Below, one piece after another: positions 9,766-19,697 of a stretch of DNA of 64,000 nt. Location: assembly GCA_028671895.1 (NCBI GenBank), contig CM053802.1, positions 38,912,201 through 38,976,200 of the forward strand. The letters are read 5' to 3'. How positions within the stretch are numbered: the first letter of the stretch is position 1; every line of letters begins with the position of its first letter. The stretch comes from Oenanthe sinensis. Its lineage: Eukaryota; Streptophyta; Magnoliopsida; Apiales; Apiaceae. A program made the translations under genes and the position numbers. A model generated the notes under the pieces. It saw nothing but the letters and a program-made list of their open reading frames with translations. It had not been told where the DNA came from and ran no database searches.

Positions 9766-10902
9766 ATGGCACCCAAGAGATCTAGGCGCTCAGGGACATC
9801 AAGTTCTTCTTCGAGTGGGGGAGTTGTGCCCCAATTCAATTCACCGGAGGCCCAAGTTGAGTTTGCACGGTTGATGACCAAATCTGTGGTCAAGGAAAGG
9901 GGATTTATTCCGGGTGTTCTTGATGGGTCTCTAATCGCGATGGTTAGTGAGCGCGGTTGGGAGACCGTGTGTGAGGCTGCGGAGGCGATACCATTGAGTA
10001 TCGTGAGGGAGTTCTATGCCAATGCCAAGCAGGAGAAGAATGGGTATTCTGCAGTTCGAGGGTATGTTGTGGATTATACTCCTGCCGCCATCACTAGGGT
10101 TTTGAATTTGCCAGCACCGCAGGAGGGAGTGGAAGATTTCGGGTTGAAGACCCGTGGGGAGGTTGACCTTGAGGCCATCCTGCGGGATATGACAGTTCCC
10201 GGCACTACTTGGAAGCGCAGGGCAGGCTCTACTGAGCCGGTTACCTTCTCCGCCATGGCTTTGAACCCGTATGCTAAGGCCTGGAACCTGTTTCTGTGTG
10301 CTAACATTGTGCCATCGTCACACACTCATGAGGTGACAGTGGATCGGGCTATTTTGTTGTGGGGTATTCTCAGCGGGCGATACATCGACCTAGGCTCCCT
10401 TCTCCACAGGCACATGATCCGATTCTTGCAGGGCAGTACCACTGGCGCGATTCCGTATGGCTCAGTGGTTGTTCGTCTGTGTGTTGATGTGGGTATTCAC
10501 TGGCCGGCGGAGGAGCAGTTGCAACTTCCTGCGAGTGCCATTGACACGGCGGCGATAGCTCGACTCCCTGAATGGGACGGTGGTGTACCGCATCCCCGTG
10601 GCTTGGGGTATATTGTGGGTGGTGAAGTGCCACCAAGACAGCAGAGGGAGGCTAGGGCTGGATCTTCTAGGGCACCGCCAGCTGTGGCTAGTGCTGGTAT
10701 GGGTGAGGCTCATTTTAGGAGGTTAGCACGGCGGATGGACGCAGTTGATGATCGGCAGAGCCGGTTTGCGGCTGACCTGACTCAGGCTCTTGGTGCAGCT
10801 TTTCTGGCTACAGGTGTACAGGTCGATTGGCCTATTTATGGAGCTGGCACCGTGTATCCACCACCGGATTCACCCGAGGAGGGTGACTCTGCTGAGGATT
10901 GA
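9766..10902 (+). CDS. Accessory ORF2 of Athila-like element
   Basis: A 378-residue protein in the position of the extra 3' ORF of Athila elements. It opens with a Ser-rich basic tail (MAPKRSRRSGTSSSSSS), followed by a globular region of about 230 residues. The signature AVRGYVVDYTPAAITRVLNL resembles the domain often labelled 'putative plant transposon protein' (PF20167-like, from memory). The C-terminal part is Ala/Arg-rich with a short helix and an acidic tail ending EEGDSAED. I see no signal peptide, hydrophobic transmembrane segment or envelope motif, so calling it Env is not supported. The frame is intact and composition is more GC-rich than the flanking spacers. Its function is unknown. 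It must be translated from a spliced or subgenomic RNA, because it lies 432 bp beyond the Gag-Pol stop. Confidence 0.85.
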   Translation: MAPKRSRRSGTSSSSSSGGVVPQFNSPEAQVEFARLMTKSVVKERGFIPGVLDGSLIAMVSERGWETVCEAAEAIPLSIVREFYANAKQEKNGYSAVRGYVVDYTPAAITRVLNLPAPQEGVEDFGLKTRGEVDLEAILRDMTVPGTTWKRRAGSTEPVTFSAMALNPYAKAWNLFLCANIVPSSHTHEVTVDRAILLWGILSGRYIDLGSLLHRHMIRFLQGSTTGAIPYGSVVVRLCVDVGIHWPAEEQLQLPASAIDTAAIARLPEWDGGVPHPRGLGYIVGGEVPPRQQREARAGSSRAPPAVASAGMGEAHFRRLARRMDAVDDRQSRFAADLTQALGAAFLATGVQVDWPIYGAGTVYPPPDSPEEGDSAED

Positions 10903-12156
10903 GGTAGTTCTGCACACTTTCTTCGTTTCTTGCCTTCAATGGGGACATTGAATATTTTATAGTTTGGGGGTAGGAAATGGAGATTGTAGTTAGATGCATA
11001 TAGGACATGTAGTTGTAGTGTTTGTCATGCATTTTGTTTTTGTTTTAATTGTCCATATAGAGCATTTTGTTTGAAAATTTTTGTTCATATGAATCCATGT
11101 TAGTTGCATTTCATAGCATGCATATTTCATGATCTCTTCGGACGAACTAATTCTGTTTGATAAGTCGATGTCAATTGGAGTGTGGTATTGATGAGCAGAG
11201 GGATGATTTACAGTCCTTATGAAATTGATTTGCATGTTTCAGAAGCACATTATTTACACAGTCTCATCGGTTGCTTTTGGGCTAGGTTGAGTCATGCCTA
11301 TTTAGTTGTTGTAGATTTAATCGCATGTTTATATCTAGAATGTTTGTTATTCCCTTGATAATGTACGAATACCAAAGTATAAGTTTGGGGGAAAACAAAG
11401 ATTCATGCTAATTGTTAATGTTTGTCAAGTATGGCTAGGCGTCAAATGGCTAGTAGCCGGCTCATATTTTTATGAGTAGTCTAGGGTTGGAATTGAGAAT
11501 TCTCATTCCAGATTTTATTTAAAAAAAAAAAAGGAAAAAAAAAGAAAAAGAAAAAAAAAGAGTCATGTGAATAATTCGAGGCAAAATTAACCAGGGTGAG
11601 CTCTTTAATACTCGGGCAATTAAGTTCGAGGGGACTTTGTGCCTAGTGACCTAAGGCTTTTTATAGTCTGGGATCCACTAACCTAACGCTCGCTACATGG
11701 GTATTATTGTATAAGCCTTTAGGGGTCTCATCCATTGCACGGTTAAATAAGCCTATGTATTGTGTTATGTGTCGTAGTGGTGGTTTAGCAATAAAGTGTG
11801 ATTCCCTGTCTAACTCAAATGAATGACGGCAGTGTTTGTATGTTATGGAGTGTTTAACACTCATTCTATTTATAAGCAGGTGATTGTCTTGGCGACAAAT
11901 AGGTATGATTTTGATCTAGTGTCAGAATATATCTGATGAGCATCGCACACACACACGTTTCTGTTCATGTAGTATCGGTATAAGGGGACTTGGTCGAGCT
12001 CTGTTCGGATGTATCACATCTCTTTGAGACTTTGGATTGTCGATTGGTTTTGGTGAGTTCGAGGGGGTCCTTACATTTTCATAGTAGTTGCATTCATGCA
12101 TTGCATTGCCTTCGATTGTTTAGAGTCTGTTTATGCTTGGGGACAAGCATCGGTTT
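10903..12156 (+). other. Long 3' untranslated region of Athila-like element
   Basis: 1.25 kb with no credible ORF. It contains two extra polypurine-tract-like sites, TAGTTTGGGGGTAGG near 10961 and AAGTTTGGGGGAAAA near 11380, resembling the functional tract at 12157. There is also a pure A/G stretch at 11519-11560. Long non-coding 3' regions are typical of Athila/Tat elements. Confidence 0.7.
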
Positions 12157-12169
12157 AAGTTTGGGGGTG
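12157..12169 (+). other. Polypurine tract
   Basis: AAGTTTGGGGGTG lies directly before the 3' LTR TG, in the position required for plus-strand DNA priming. Confidence 0.85.
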
Positions 12170-13575
12170 TGTTAGTGGACTTTTTTGTCCACTATATACG
12201 TTCCAATTTGGCTTAAATTGATCGCTAGTGCCCAAGTATTTAGTGTCTTTTGATGTGTTTTATGTTTTTGCGTGTGCAGATTCCCAAGCAAAGGAGAGTT
12301 GATGAATATTTGCATAAATTGGTGGTACATGAGCTAGGAATTAAAAGGAGGAAGATCAAGGCTTGAGTTGAGGTCGAAAGAAGGCAAGACGAGTCGCTAA
12401 AGGAGCAAAGTTTCAAGGAATTCAACTGCAGGGCAGAAGCAGCAGGCGCGCCCTCCCTTCATCAAGCGCGCCCGCGCTCTTTTAAGCAGGCGCGCCCGCG
12501 CCCTGCCAAGCGCGCCCGCCCTCTAGTCGAGTCCAGCTGCTGATTTTTCTGCAGTTGGTCCGTTTCGAAGCCCAGGAAGCAGCAAGCCCATAGATCATTA
12601 TTTTATGTAACCTAGTATAAAAACATAAGGATTGTTATTATTATCTATCTAGGAAATTAAGTAAGCACGTAGGGTTTTATTATCAGTCAAGAGGCAGAGT
12701 ACTTTGTGAGCCGTCAAGCTATTTTTCGTTTGTAATTTTCTACACGTGGATTATCGGTGGTTTCTTTTACTCTTGCAATTAAAATCAGTCTTTTATGTTT
12801 AATTGTTTATTTACTATGTTTTCATATGAACCCATGATGTCGGCTAGGCCAATTATGGGCTAATCGTTGTCATGGGGTTTTAATGGATTTTCTATCGATT
12901 CTAGATATTGATTGTTTTTATGCCTAAGTGTGTGAATGTTATGGATATCCTAGTATGGTTAAGCTTATTCGTTGTAAATGCGTCGCGAACATTTATGATT
13001 GTTTGTTAAATCCTCGTGAATGCGAAAGTGGATCTAGGGTTTAGAACATGCCATGCTAGCATAGGTTTTTGCATGTTAAGAGCATGTATTAATTTGTGGT
13101 GTAATTCTAACCGTCTTGCACTGACTATGTGATTTTAAGGATTCTTGTGCTTAAGCCATTATGTTTTCAATCTCTATAGACATATAGGGACTAAGTATAG
13201 TGGTTGACTATTTGACTTCTATCTTTTGTGGATGTTCATTAGGATGGTATGCGTGCAACGAAAGTTGGCGTTTATCAGTTTAGAGGGTCTGATCAGTTAT
13301 CATCACTTTCACATGCTAGGTTGAAAAGGCATAAGATTCTAGATGAGATAGTTAATGAAGTTAAAATCCCATGTTTATTTAATATAAGTAATTCTTTAAG
13401 TTTTAAGCATTAGTTTAATCAAACTCCAGTTGTTATTTTCTTAGCAGTGGTAGTTAATCATACTCTGGTGTATAAGTGAACTAAACGTAAGCAAGTTGAG
13501 TCTCTGTGGGAACGAATCCTACTTATTTCTGTATTACTTGTGACCACGTTCTCTTGCGTGAATAAAGTGCGAACA
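12170..13575 (+). repeat. 3' LTR of Athila-like element
   Basis: Starts TGTTAGTGGAC and ends GTGCGAACA, followed by TSD ATACC at 13576-13580. Same length as the 5' LTR with about four differences, so the insertion is recent. The GC-rich block recurs at 12443-12523. Confidence 0.95.
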
Positions 13576-14523
13576 ATACCCTACACTTAACGGCGCCATT
13601 GATGGGCTGCATTTGCAATGCATTAGAGAACGTGAGAACATGATTTGAGGGATCTCCCGTTCCATCATAGGCCTTGATTGTAGGCATCTTGAACTTTCTT
13701 GATATTCTCTCATTCTAAATATCCTTTGTGAAGGGGGAGTGGGATCATCAGGATCTCCAAGTAGTAATAAGTATTGGGAGCCAGCCCTAACATGACTTGT
13801 CCTTGTTTGCCTCCTGATTAGGGGCTCATCCAAATCTATCACAGGTGCATTTCTTATCAACCCTCTAGCCCCCTCAACTATGGGGCATTGTCGCCTTGCT
13901 AGTGACCTTTCCAAGTCTTTCCTCAGTCGTTGGGCTTCAGCTTCATGAGCACGTATCCTTTCCTGAAAGTTCAGCGAGTCAATATCTTGAGACCCTCGGG
14001 GCTGGGTACTCCTTCCTCCAAGGGGCTCCTTACCGGGTCGCCTCCTTCGAGGGTTAATATCCTCGTCAGACGATTCATCGTCATTAATAGAGTAAGGTCC
14101 AGAGAAGTCATGACTCCTTCGTCGTGAGGTATAGTGGGGCAACAACCCTTGCTCGTAAGAGGGCTCGTAGTTTCTCGTGAGCCCGTAGCGAGGGTCGGGC
14201 GTCACAGCAGATTAGACCTGCAAGGTAGGAGGAGCGATAAAAGTTATGCTAAGGGGTGGAATTACCTAGAGTGGAGGAACTGAAGCATGAATAGAAGCAT
14301 CGGGGTTGGAAGGGTGAACAACGATGCTAAGGGGTCCGGTATGCCGGGTACTTTCTTTAAGGCCTCCAACGGAGGTGGTTGGAACAACAGCTCCTTTTTC
14401 CTGCGCCATAGTAGGGGGAAAGTTGGTGTCAATAGTGGTGTCAGGGACCTCTCCCTCGAGGGTGCTCGTGATACTTCGTGTTCTTGTCATGGTTGTTATT
14501 CGATTTCCCACATACGGCGCCAA
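13576..14523 (-). pseudogene. Ty3/Gypsy Gag, proximal half, interrupted
   Basis: The minus-strand N-terminal part of a Gag. A basic, acidic-patch rich region (SINDDESSDEDINPRRRRPG) is followed by an Arg/Glu coiled-coil-like stretch (ERIRAHEAEAQRLRKDLERS) and the entry into the Gag core. Near 13600-13720 the reading frame shifts, so the core is read in another frame before the Athila-like insertion. The distal half lies at 2123-2360. An upstream open frame (14266-14523) probably encodes the extreme N terminus. The gene is dead: it is frameshifted, interrupted, and without a following pol. Confidence 0.75.
14505..14522 (-). other. Primer binding site of the older Gypsy element
   Basis: Read on the minus strand this is TGGCGCCGTATGTGGGAA, a tRNA-type primer site of the kind found in plant Tat-like elements. 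It sits two bases from the TG that opens the putative LTR at 14525. Confidence 0.55.
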
Positions 14524-14524
14524 A

Positions 14525-15180
14525 TGTTATGGATTAAAAACTATATGTATTTAATATGTAATTAATGCTAGAGTTTGAAAGAGTTTCGAGCTTTAATGGT
14601 TGCACTAACGTTTCGTGACTATCTCGAGTTCTCGTTAACTGCCTACATATCTTAGTGGGTATGAGAATCAAGCCAACAACGTAGTTTTAATGTTGAGGGG
14701 TTAGGCCCTTTATATTGGCGCACGAGGGCCTTGGAATCATATTAGAATTAGGAGTCTTGGTGGCTAAGTCTCCTAGTGACAAGGTTGTTGAAACCTTTTA
14801 GGAATGAGGGTTCTCATTGGACTCTTCCCAAACTAGGGTTTCTGGAATCTTCTAGGATGAGGGTCTTCAACAAACTTCTTGGACCTTTACTAAACTTTTA
14901 TTAATTAATTACAAAATTAATTAATAAGAAGGGCTTAATGGGCCTATGGTTTCAACAGAGTTTATGGGCTGGACTTACAAATCCAATTAATCTTAGGATT
15001 TATTTTCCTAGTTCGTTTGAAGGGCTCAGGCTTTTGGACCATACTAAGTCTAATAATTGAAATAATAAATGTTATATTTATTATTTTTTCAGGACTATTT
15101 TTATCCATGTTAAAACTCTTCCTAACCTGTATAGCCCCTTAGCCCAAACAAAAACATTCCAAGTCTTACTAGGATAAAGT
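14525..15180 (-). repeat. Putative 5' LTR of the older Gypsy element
   Basis: Begins TGTTATGGATT immediately beyond the primer site, so the inner boundary is well placed. The outer boundary is uncertain because no second LTR is in the window to compare. The sequence is non-coding. Confidence 0.4.
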
Positions 15181-15520
15181 CGACACTTGTTGATTTTTAA
15201 TTGCCAAAAAAGAAAATTTTAAAGGTTACAATACACACTACACTACCATCAACACATTTGACATACTAATTATACTAGTAGTACAAATAGGGACGACACA
15301 TTTTAAAAAAAAAGTGTTAACACCTCAACACACTCCGACAAGTACCGACACATTCACTTTTGGAAATTGAATGTGTCCACCCTTGACGAAATGTAAAACA
15401 CATTATTTACTTGAAAGAAAATTTACAAGTGCTATGCTACTAGTACATAAAACATCGACACAATTCATAAATTAAAAGTGTCAACCTTTTTACCAAAGGG
15501 ACGACCAAGTACTTAGACAA
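15178..15520. repeat. Possible CACTA-type subterminal repeats
   Basis: Repeated short motifs in both orientations (CGACACATTCACTTTT, GAATGTGTCC, CGACACAATTC, AAAAGTGTCAACC) resemble the subterminal arrays of CACTA transposons. No transposase and no clear CACTA terminus pair was found. From 15521 to 16027 the sequence is plain AT-rich DNA. Confidence 0.3.
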
Positions 15521-16027
15521 TTTCTCAAGCAAATAGAATGCTGCAATTTTATTTTAGTAGATTTAAATCGAATACATTTTTTAAAATAAATTCTAAATTA
15601 AATTAATTAGAATAAAAATACCACAATTATTTTAAATAAAATATCATTAATTGATATTAGTCAAATAAATTAAGTATATAATTATACTGCCTATTTATAT
15701 TAATAAATTTAATTATGGAGAAAATAAATCATTTAATTTCTATTAAATTCATAGATTAAATAAATTAAAATAAATAGAATTAAATAAATACTAATCATCT
15801 ATTAAAAAATATACAAATATTTAAATAATTTAATTTACCATTAATTAATTGCCAGATAAATATATCAAGATATAATTGGGGCAATTAAATAAGAATAAAT
15901 AAAAATGTGAATACTGGATGCAAAAATAAATTCAGAAATCCTTTAAATTTGGACAATTAAATACTTGTGAACTTATCACAAACAAATTGCAGTTAAGATC
16001 TAAACATTTAACAACCTACCCACAAGA

Positions 16028-16860
16028 TCAACAATGTTTGTTTGTCTTTGGTTTCTTAGCCTTGTTCTCGTCATTGTTGGTTTTAGTATTACTTCCCTTA
16101 GTGTTCAGCTTTCTTTTCGCACCAAATATTACTACATCAACCTTAGAGTTCTCACTTTCAACAGGTGTCACATGTCCATGTTTTGACTTATATTGTTCAT
16201 GTACCGAGATATCCAACATCAAGTTAGTACAAGTGATCTCTCTCTTATGTCTTTTCAGGATTAGAGCAAACTTTTCCCAAGACTTAGGAAGCTTTTCAAT
16301 CACAAACATAACCTGAAACTTTTCTGGAAGATCCATATCAGACTCCTTTAAGGCATGGACTAGCATCTCAAACTCATGCACCTGTTCAGTTATGAATTTT
16401 GTATCTTCTAGTTTAAAATCAAAGAACTTAACCACCGAATACTTTTTCAGATCTTGAGAGTCAGTATTATGTGTCTGGTCCAGATTTTTCATAAAAACTT
16501 AGCATTGTAGACATCTGATGAATAAATATCAAATAGAGTGTTGTTCGCTCAAGCTGTAAAAATTGCGTCCCTAGCCACTCCATCTTTGTCAGCCCACATT
16601 GCAAAAGTTTTCACAGTCTCAGTCTTTCCTTGATCAACGATAGGTAGATAATAATGTACTACCGGCCATAGACCCTTAACCGTTAACCACAACTTCATTT
16701 TCTTTTTTCAGCATAAAAAGCCGACACTATTACTGAATTTCCCAGGCATGCCCGAGAGATCAATGGATTGTGAGAAACGATACGTGGTCTAATCAATGAT
16801 GGGTATGTTACCACTAGGAGATTCAGTAACATTAGTGGATATAGGCTTCTCAATGGGTAA
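16028..16860 (-). pseudogene. Decayed Copia-type Gag
   Basis: A 154-codon minus-strand open frame (16028-16492) reads like a Copia gag polyprotein (UBN2 type): EQVHEFEMLVHALKESDMDL, then the characteristic FVIEKLPKSWEKF, and a Lys-rich C terminus. Upstream, 16493-16860, the N-terminal half is recognisable (WADKDGVARDAIFTA) but broken by several stop codons. No zinc knuckle, integrase or RT follows. The N-terminal half is duplicated at 16911-17370. Confidence 0.7.
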
Positions 16861-16874
16861 CTAGCAGATTGGTG

Positions 16875-16912
<38 letters not shown>

Positions 16913-17367
16913 CAAAGAACTTAACCACCGAATACTTTTTCAGATCTTGAGAGTCAGTATTATGTGTCTGGTCCAGATTTTTCATAAAAACTTAGCATTG
17001 TAGACATCTGATGAATAAATATCAAATAGAGTGTTGTTCGCTCAAGCTGTAAAAATTGCGTCCCTAGCCACTCCATCTTTGTCAGCCCACATTGCAAAAG
17101 TTTTCACAGTCTCAGTCTTTCCTTGATCAACGATAGGTAGATAATAATGTACTACCGGCCATAGACCCTTAACCGTTAACCACAACTTCATTTTCTTTTT
17201 TCAGCATAAAAAGCCGACACTATTACTGAATTTCCCAGGCATGCCCGAGAGATCAATGGATTGTGAGAAACGATACGTGGTCTAATCAATGATGGGTATG
17301 TTACCACTAGCAGATTCAGTAACATTAATGGATATAGGCTTCTCAATGGGTAACTAGCAGATTGGTG

Positions 17368-17445
<78 letters not shown>
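16418..17445. repeat. Tandem duplication of a gag segment with AT microsatellites
   Basis: Unit 1 (16418-16910) and unit 2 (16911-17445) both start ATCAAAGAACTTAACC and end in an (AT)n run. I see two substitutions between them (near 16820 and 16848 against the second copy), so the duplication is far younger than the decay of the gag itself. The AT run has expanded to about 75 bp in unit 2. Confidence 0.9.
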
Positions 17446-17449
<4 letters not shown>

Positions 17450-18119
17450 TGGGGCGTGGCGAGGAATCCCCACAGGGATTAAATAAATACCATATCCACC
17501 CCATATTTTAGCAAGACAAATAATTAATCCTCATCACTACCCCCATTACCCATATTAACGGGGCGGGTTACCCATTTATCCCACCTCATTAAGAATCCTA
17601 AGTGGGAACATCAGTTTCATTAACCATCTTGCAATTAATCTAATATAATAAAAAAATCTTTAAGGATTTTGGAAAACTATTTGCAAAATAACAATTATAT
17701 TCAAATATATAATCACAATTTTAAGTAATGACAACCAAAATCAAATACTGATACACGAAGGCCAAAACAATAAAATATATATTAAGTAACAACGAATCTA
17801 AAGAGAGAGTCATAAATCCCAGCTATCAGTAGCTTTCAACAAATTAATGAAATCAGCCGAGTTTTAGAGAAGTCTCGATTGTTCTTAAAGAAAATTTCAT
17901 CGCATCTAGTTGTGTTGTGATGCCGCAAATTCACCCCTAGGATAAAACAAATAGAAACAACTAAGTTTATGAATTCATGGCAACCGGTCTCTCTACCTAC
18001 GTGAAACCTCCACAAAGAAAAAGCACATTGGACTTCCCTATCCGTATGGCCCGCTAATACATGACAACCACACAGCTAACCTATTAAGCTAGCTAAGAGC
18101 TACTGTTGGGGAACTCGTT
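17446..18119. other. Non-coding, unassigned
   Basis: AT-rich DNA with a GC-richer block at 17452-17585 containing GGGGCGTGGCGAGGAATCCC and GGGGCGGGTTACCC, a pattern I associate loosely with plant dispersed repeats. No gene was seen. Confidence 0.3.
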
Positions 18120-18124
18120 ATTCC

Positions 18125-19692
18125 TGTTGGGTTCCGAGGCATAAAACGCAGCGGATTAAACGTAAATATAACGAAAAATTTCGGAACCCTAACGCAGGAT
18201 CATGTATAAGATTGACAGATTATGGTGAAACGGAATCATACCTTTGTCTGGTCTTGACTTACACGAACTCAACGGAGATCCTAGCTTTCACGACTTGTGT
18301 CTTCCTCTCGAAAGCACCTCTATGGTATCCACACGAGCACCTTCAAGAACGTCTCACGATCTTGATTACGGAATGGATGTACTAGCCTCCTTTGCTGATT
18401 TCGAATTCTGCCTCTGCCTATTCTCTCTGCCTTTGCTGCTGCTAGGGTTCGTTTTTCTTAAAAACTTAATACCTATTAACCCTACATTATCTATTTATAA
18501 TGGTTGGTTAATAGGCCCATAATAGCAACCCATAACAGCAAAGCCTAACCCATGTAGGTTTAGGATTAAATAATAAAACCGAATTTTATTATTTAATTAA
18601 TAACTAAGTCACACTTAATTATTAAGGGCAGAATTCAAATTCGAATTCGAATTTATATTATTTTAATTAATTAAGTCTCACTTAATTAATATAATAAAAT
18701 TCAAATAATCATCAATTAATTTAAATCTATAATTTAAATTAACTATTCCTCTAAGTACTCTATGTGTGTGACCCTATAGGCTATTATTTAATTAGCAATA
18801 ATTTTATTCTCCAATAAAATTATAAACAATGAGCGGTATCTAGTAATACATCATTGCTACCCAATTAAATAATAATTAAATCGTGATTCGATAAAACCTT
18901 TCGTGATTAATGTTTCCGTGTAATATAATCTCTTTAACCATATATATTATAGATTAAACTCAAGGCATGAATTTAGTCATCCTCTTCAACATTTAATCCG
19001 GGTTTACTTGATCCATGAGTAGACTATGAAAAACAAATCATTATTTGAGCATGACCATGCATTTTATAGTCTCACTCAATCAAGAGGCCAATAATATCTC
19101 TCCTAATTATAGGAGGGTTAAATCCTTTATCTATCATTCATATTTCTCATACGACTCATGATATACCCGATGTCCACTTTTATCATTACCCGGTCAAAAG
19201 TGATTTTTAATGTAGTCAAAGTATATTAATCCTCATACAGAAATATAATGATCTCAAGTCGAAGGATCATTACACCATTATCACTGTGAGTCTTTCTTAT
19301 GACTTTATTAAACATGAAGAATCTCACTGTGGGTCTGTCCAGTACCATGTACTCCTGCATGTACCTATGTGTTGACTTTAGTATCCCCATACTTATAACC
19401 AATGAGATGTGGTTATCTGTCAAACAACATACTAGTCTATTTATGTATTATTATTGTCCTATAATAATAATACTCGACTAGGGACATTTAAGAATATGAT
19501 CTATTATATAATCTCAAGTTCAAGTCATGTACTAAACTATACAATGTGTACCATGATTCTAAGGACATTTATTATGCTAACAAATATATCACAGTATTTA
19601 AAGTCATAATAAATACGTTTATTGAATAATCAAATGACATAAAGGTCTATTAAAAGAAATATTGTATTGCCTCTAGGGCACCTACACTAACA
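18125..19692 (-). mobile_element. Copia solo LTR, Angela/Tork-like
   Basis: A single 1568-bp LTR. On the minus strand it begins TGTTAGTGTAGGTGCCCTAG, the opening that Angela-type Copia LTRs share (GCCCTAGAGGCAATA), and ends GGAACCCAACA. It is flanked by a perfect 5-bp duplication ATTCC (18120-18124 and 19693-19697). No primer site, gag or pol adjoins it, so it is what remains after LTR-LTR recombination deleted the internal part. The 92-codon plus-strand ORF inside it has no family resemblance and is probably chance. Confidence 0.85.
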
Positions 19693-19697
19693 ATTCC

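Larger units (their letters stand above)
2361..13575 (+). mobile_element. Complete Athila-like Ty3/Gypsy LTR retrotransposon
   Basis: An 11,215-bp element bounded by near-identical 1406-bp LTRs (TGTTAG...GAACA), a perfect 5-bp target site duplication ATACC (2356-2360 and 13576-13580), a primer binding site matching tRNA-Asp and a polypurine tract at 12157-12169. Gag-Pol is one uninterrupted ORF in the order Gag, protease, RT, RNase H, integrase, which defines Ty3/Gypsy. There is no chromodomain after integrase, and a second ORF follows pol. Lack of a chromodomain, the tRNA-Asp site and the extra 3' ORF fit Athila/Tat; the Gag sequence fits Athila best. It sits inside the gag of an older minus-strand Gypsy element. 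No inactivating mutation is seen, so it may be autonomous. Confidence 0.95.

Noticed and set aside
9766..10902. Host gene captured between element ends
   Set aside because: No introns, correct strand and position for the accessory ORF of Athila-like elements, and a transposon-associated domain signature.
18244..18522. 92-codon plus-strand gene
   Set aside because: It lies wholly inside a solo LTR with perfect TSD, antisense to the LTR, without domain resemblance.
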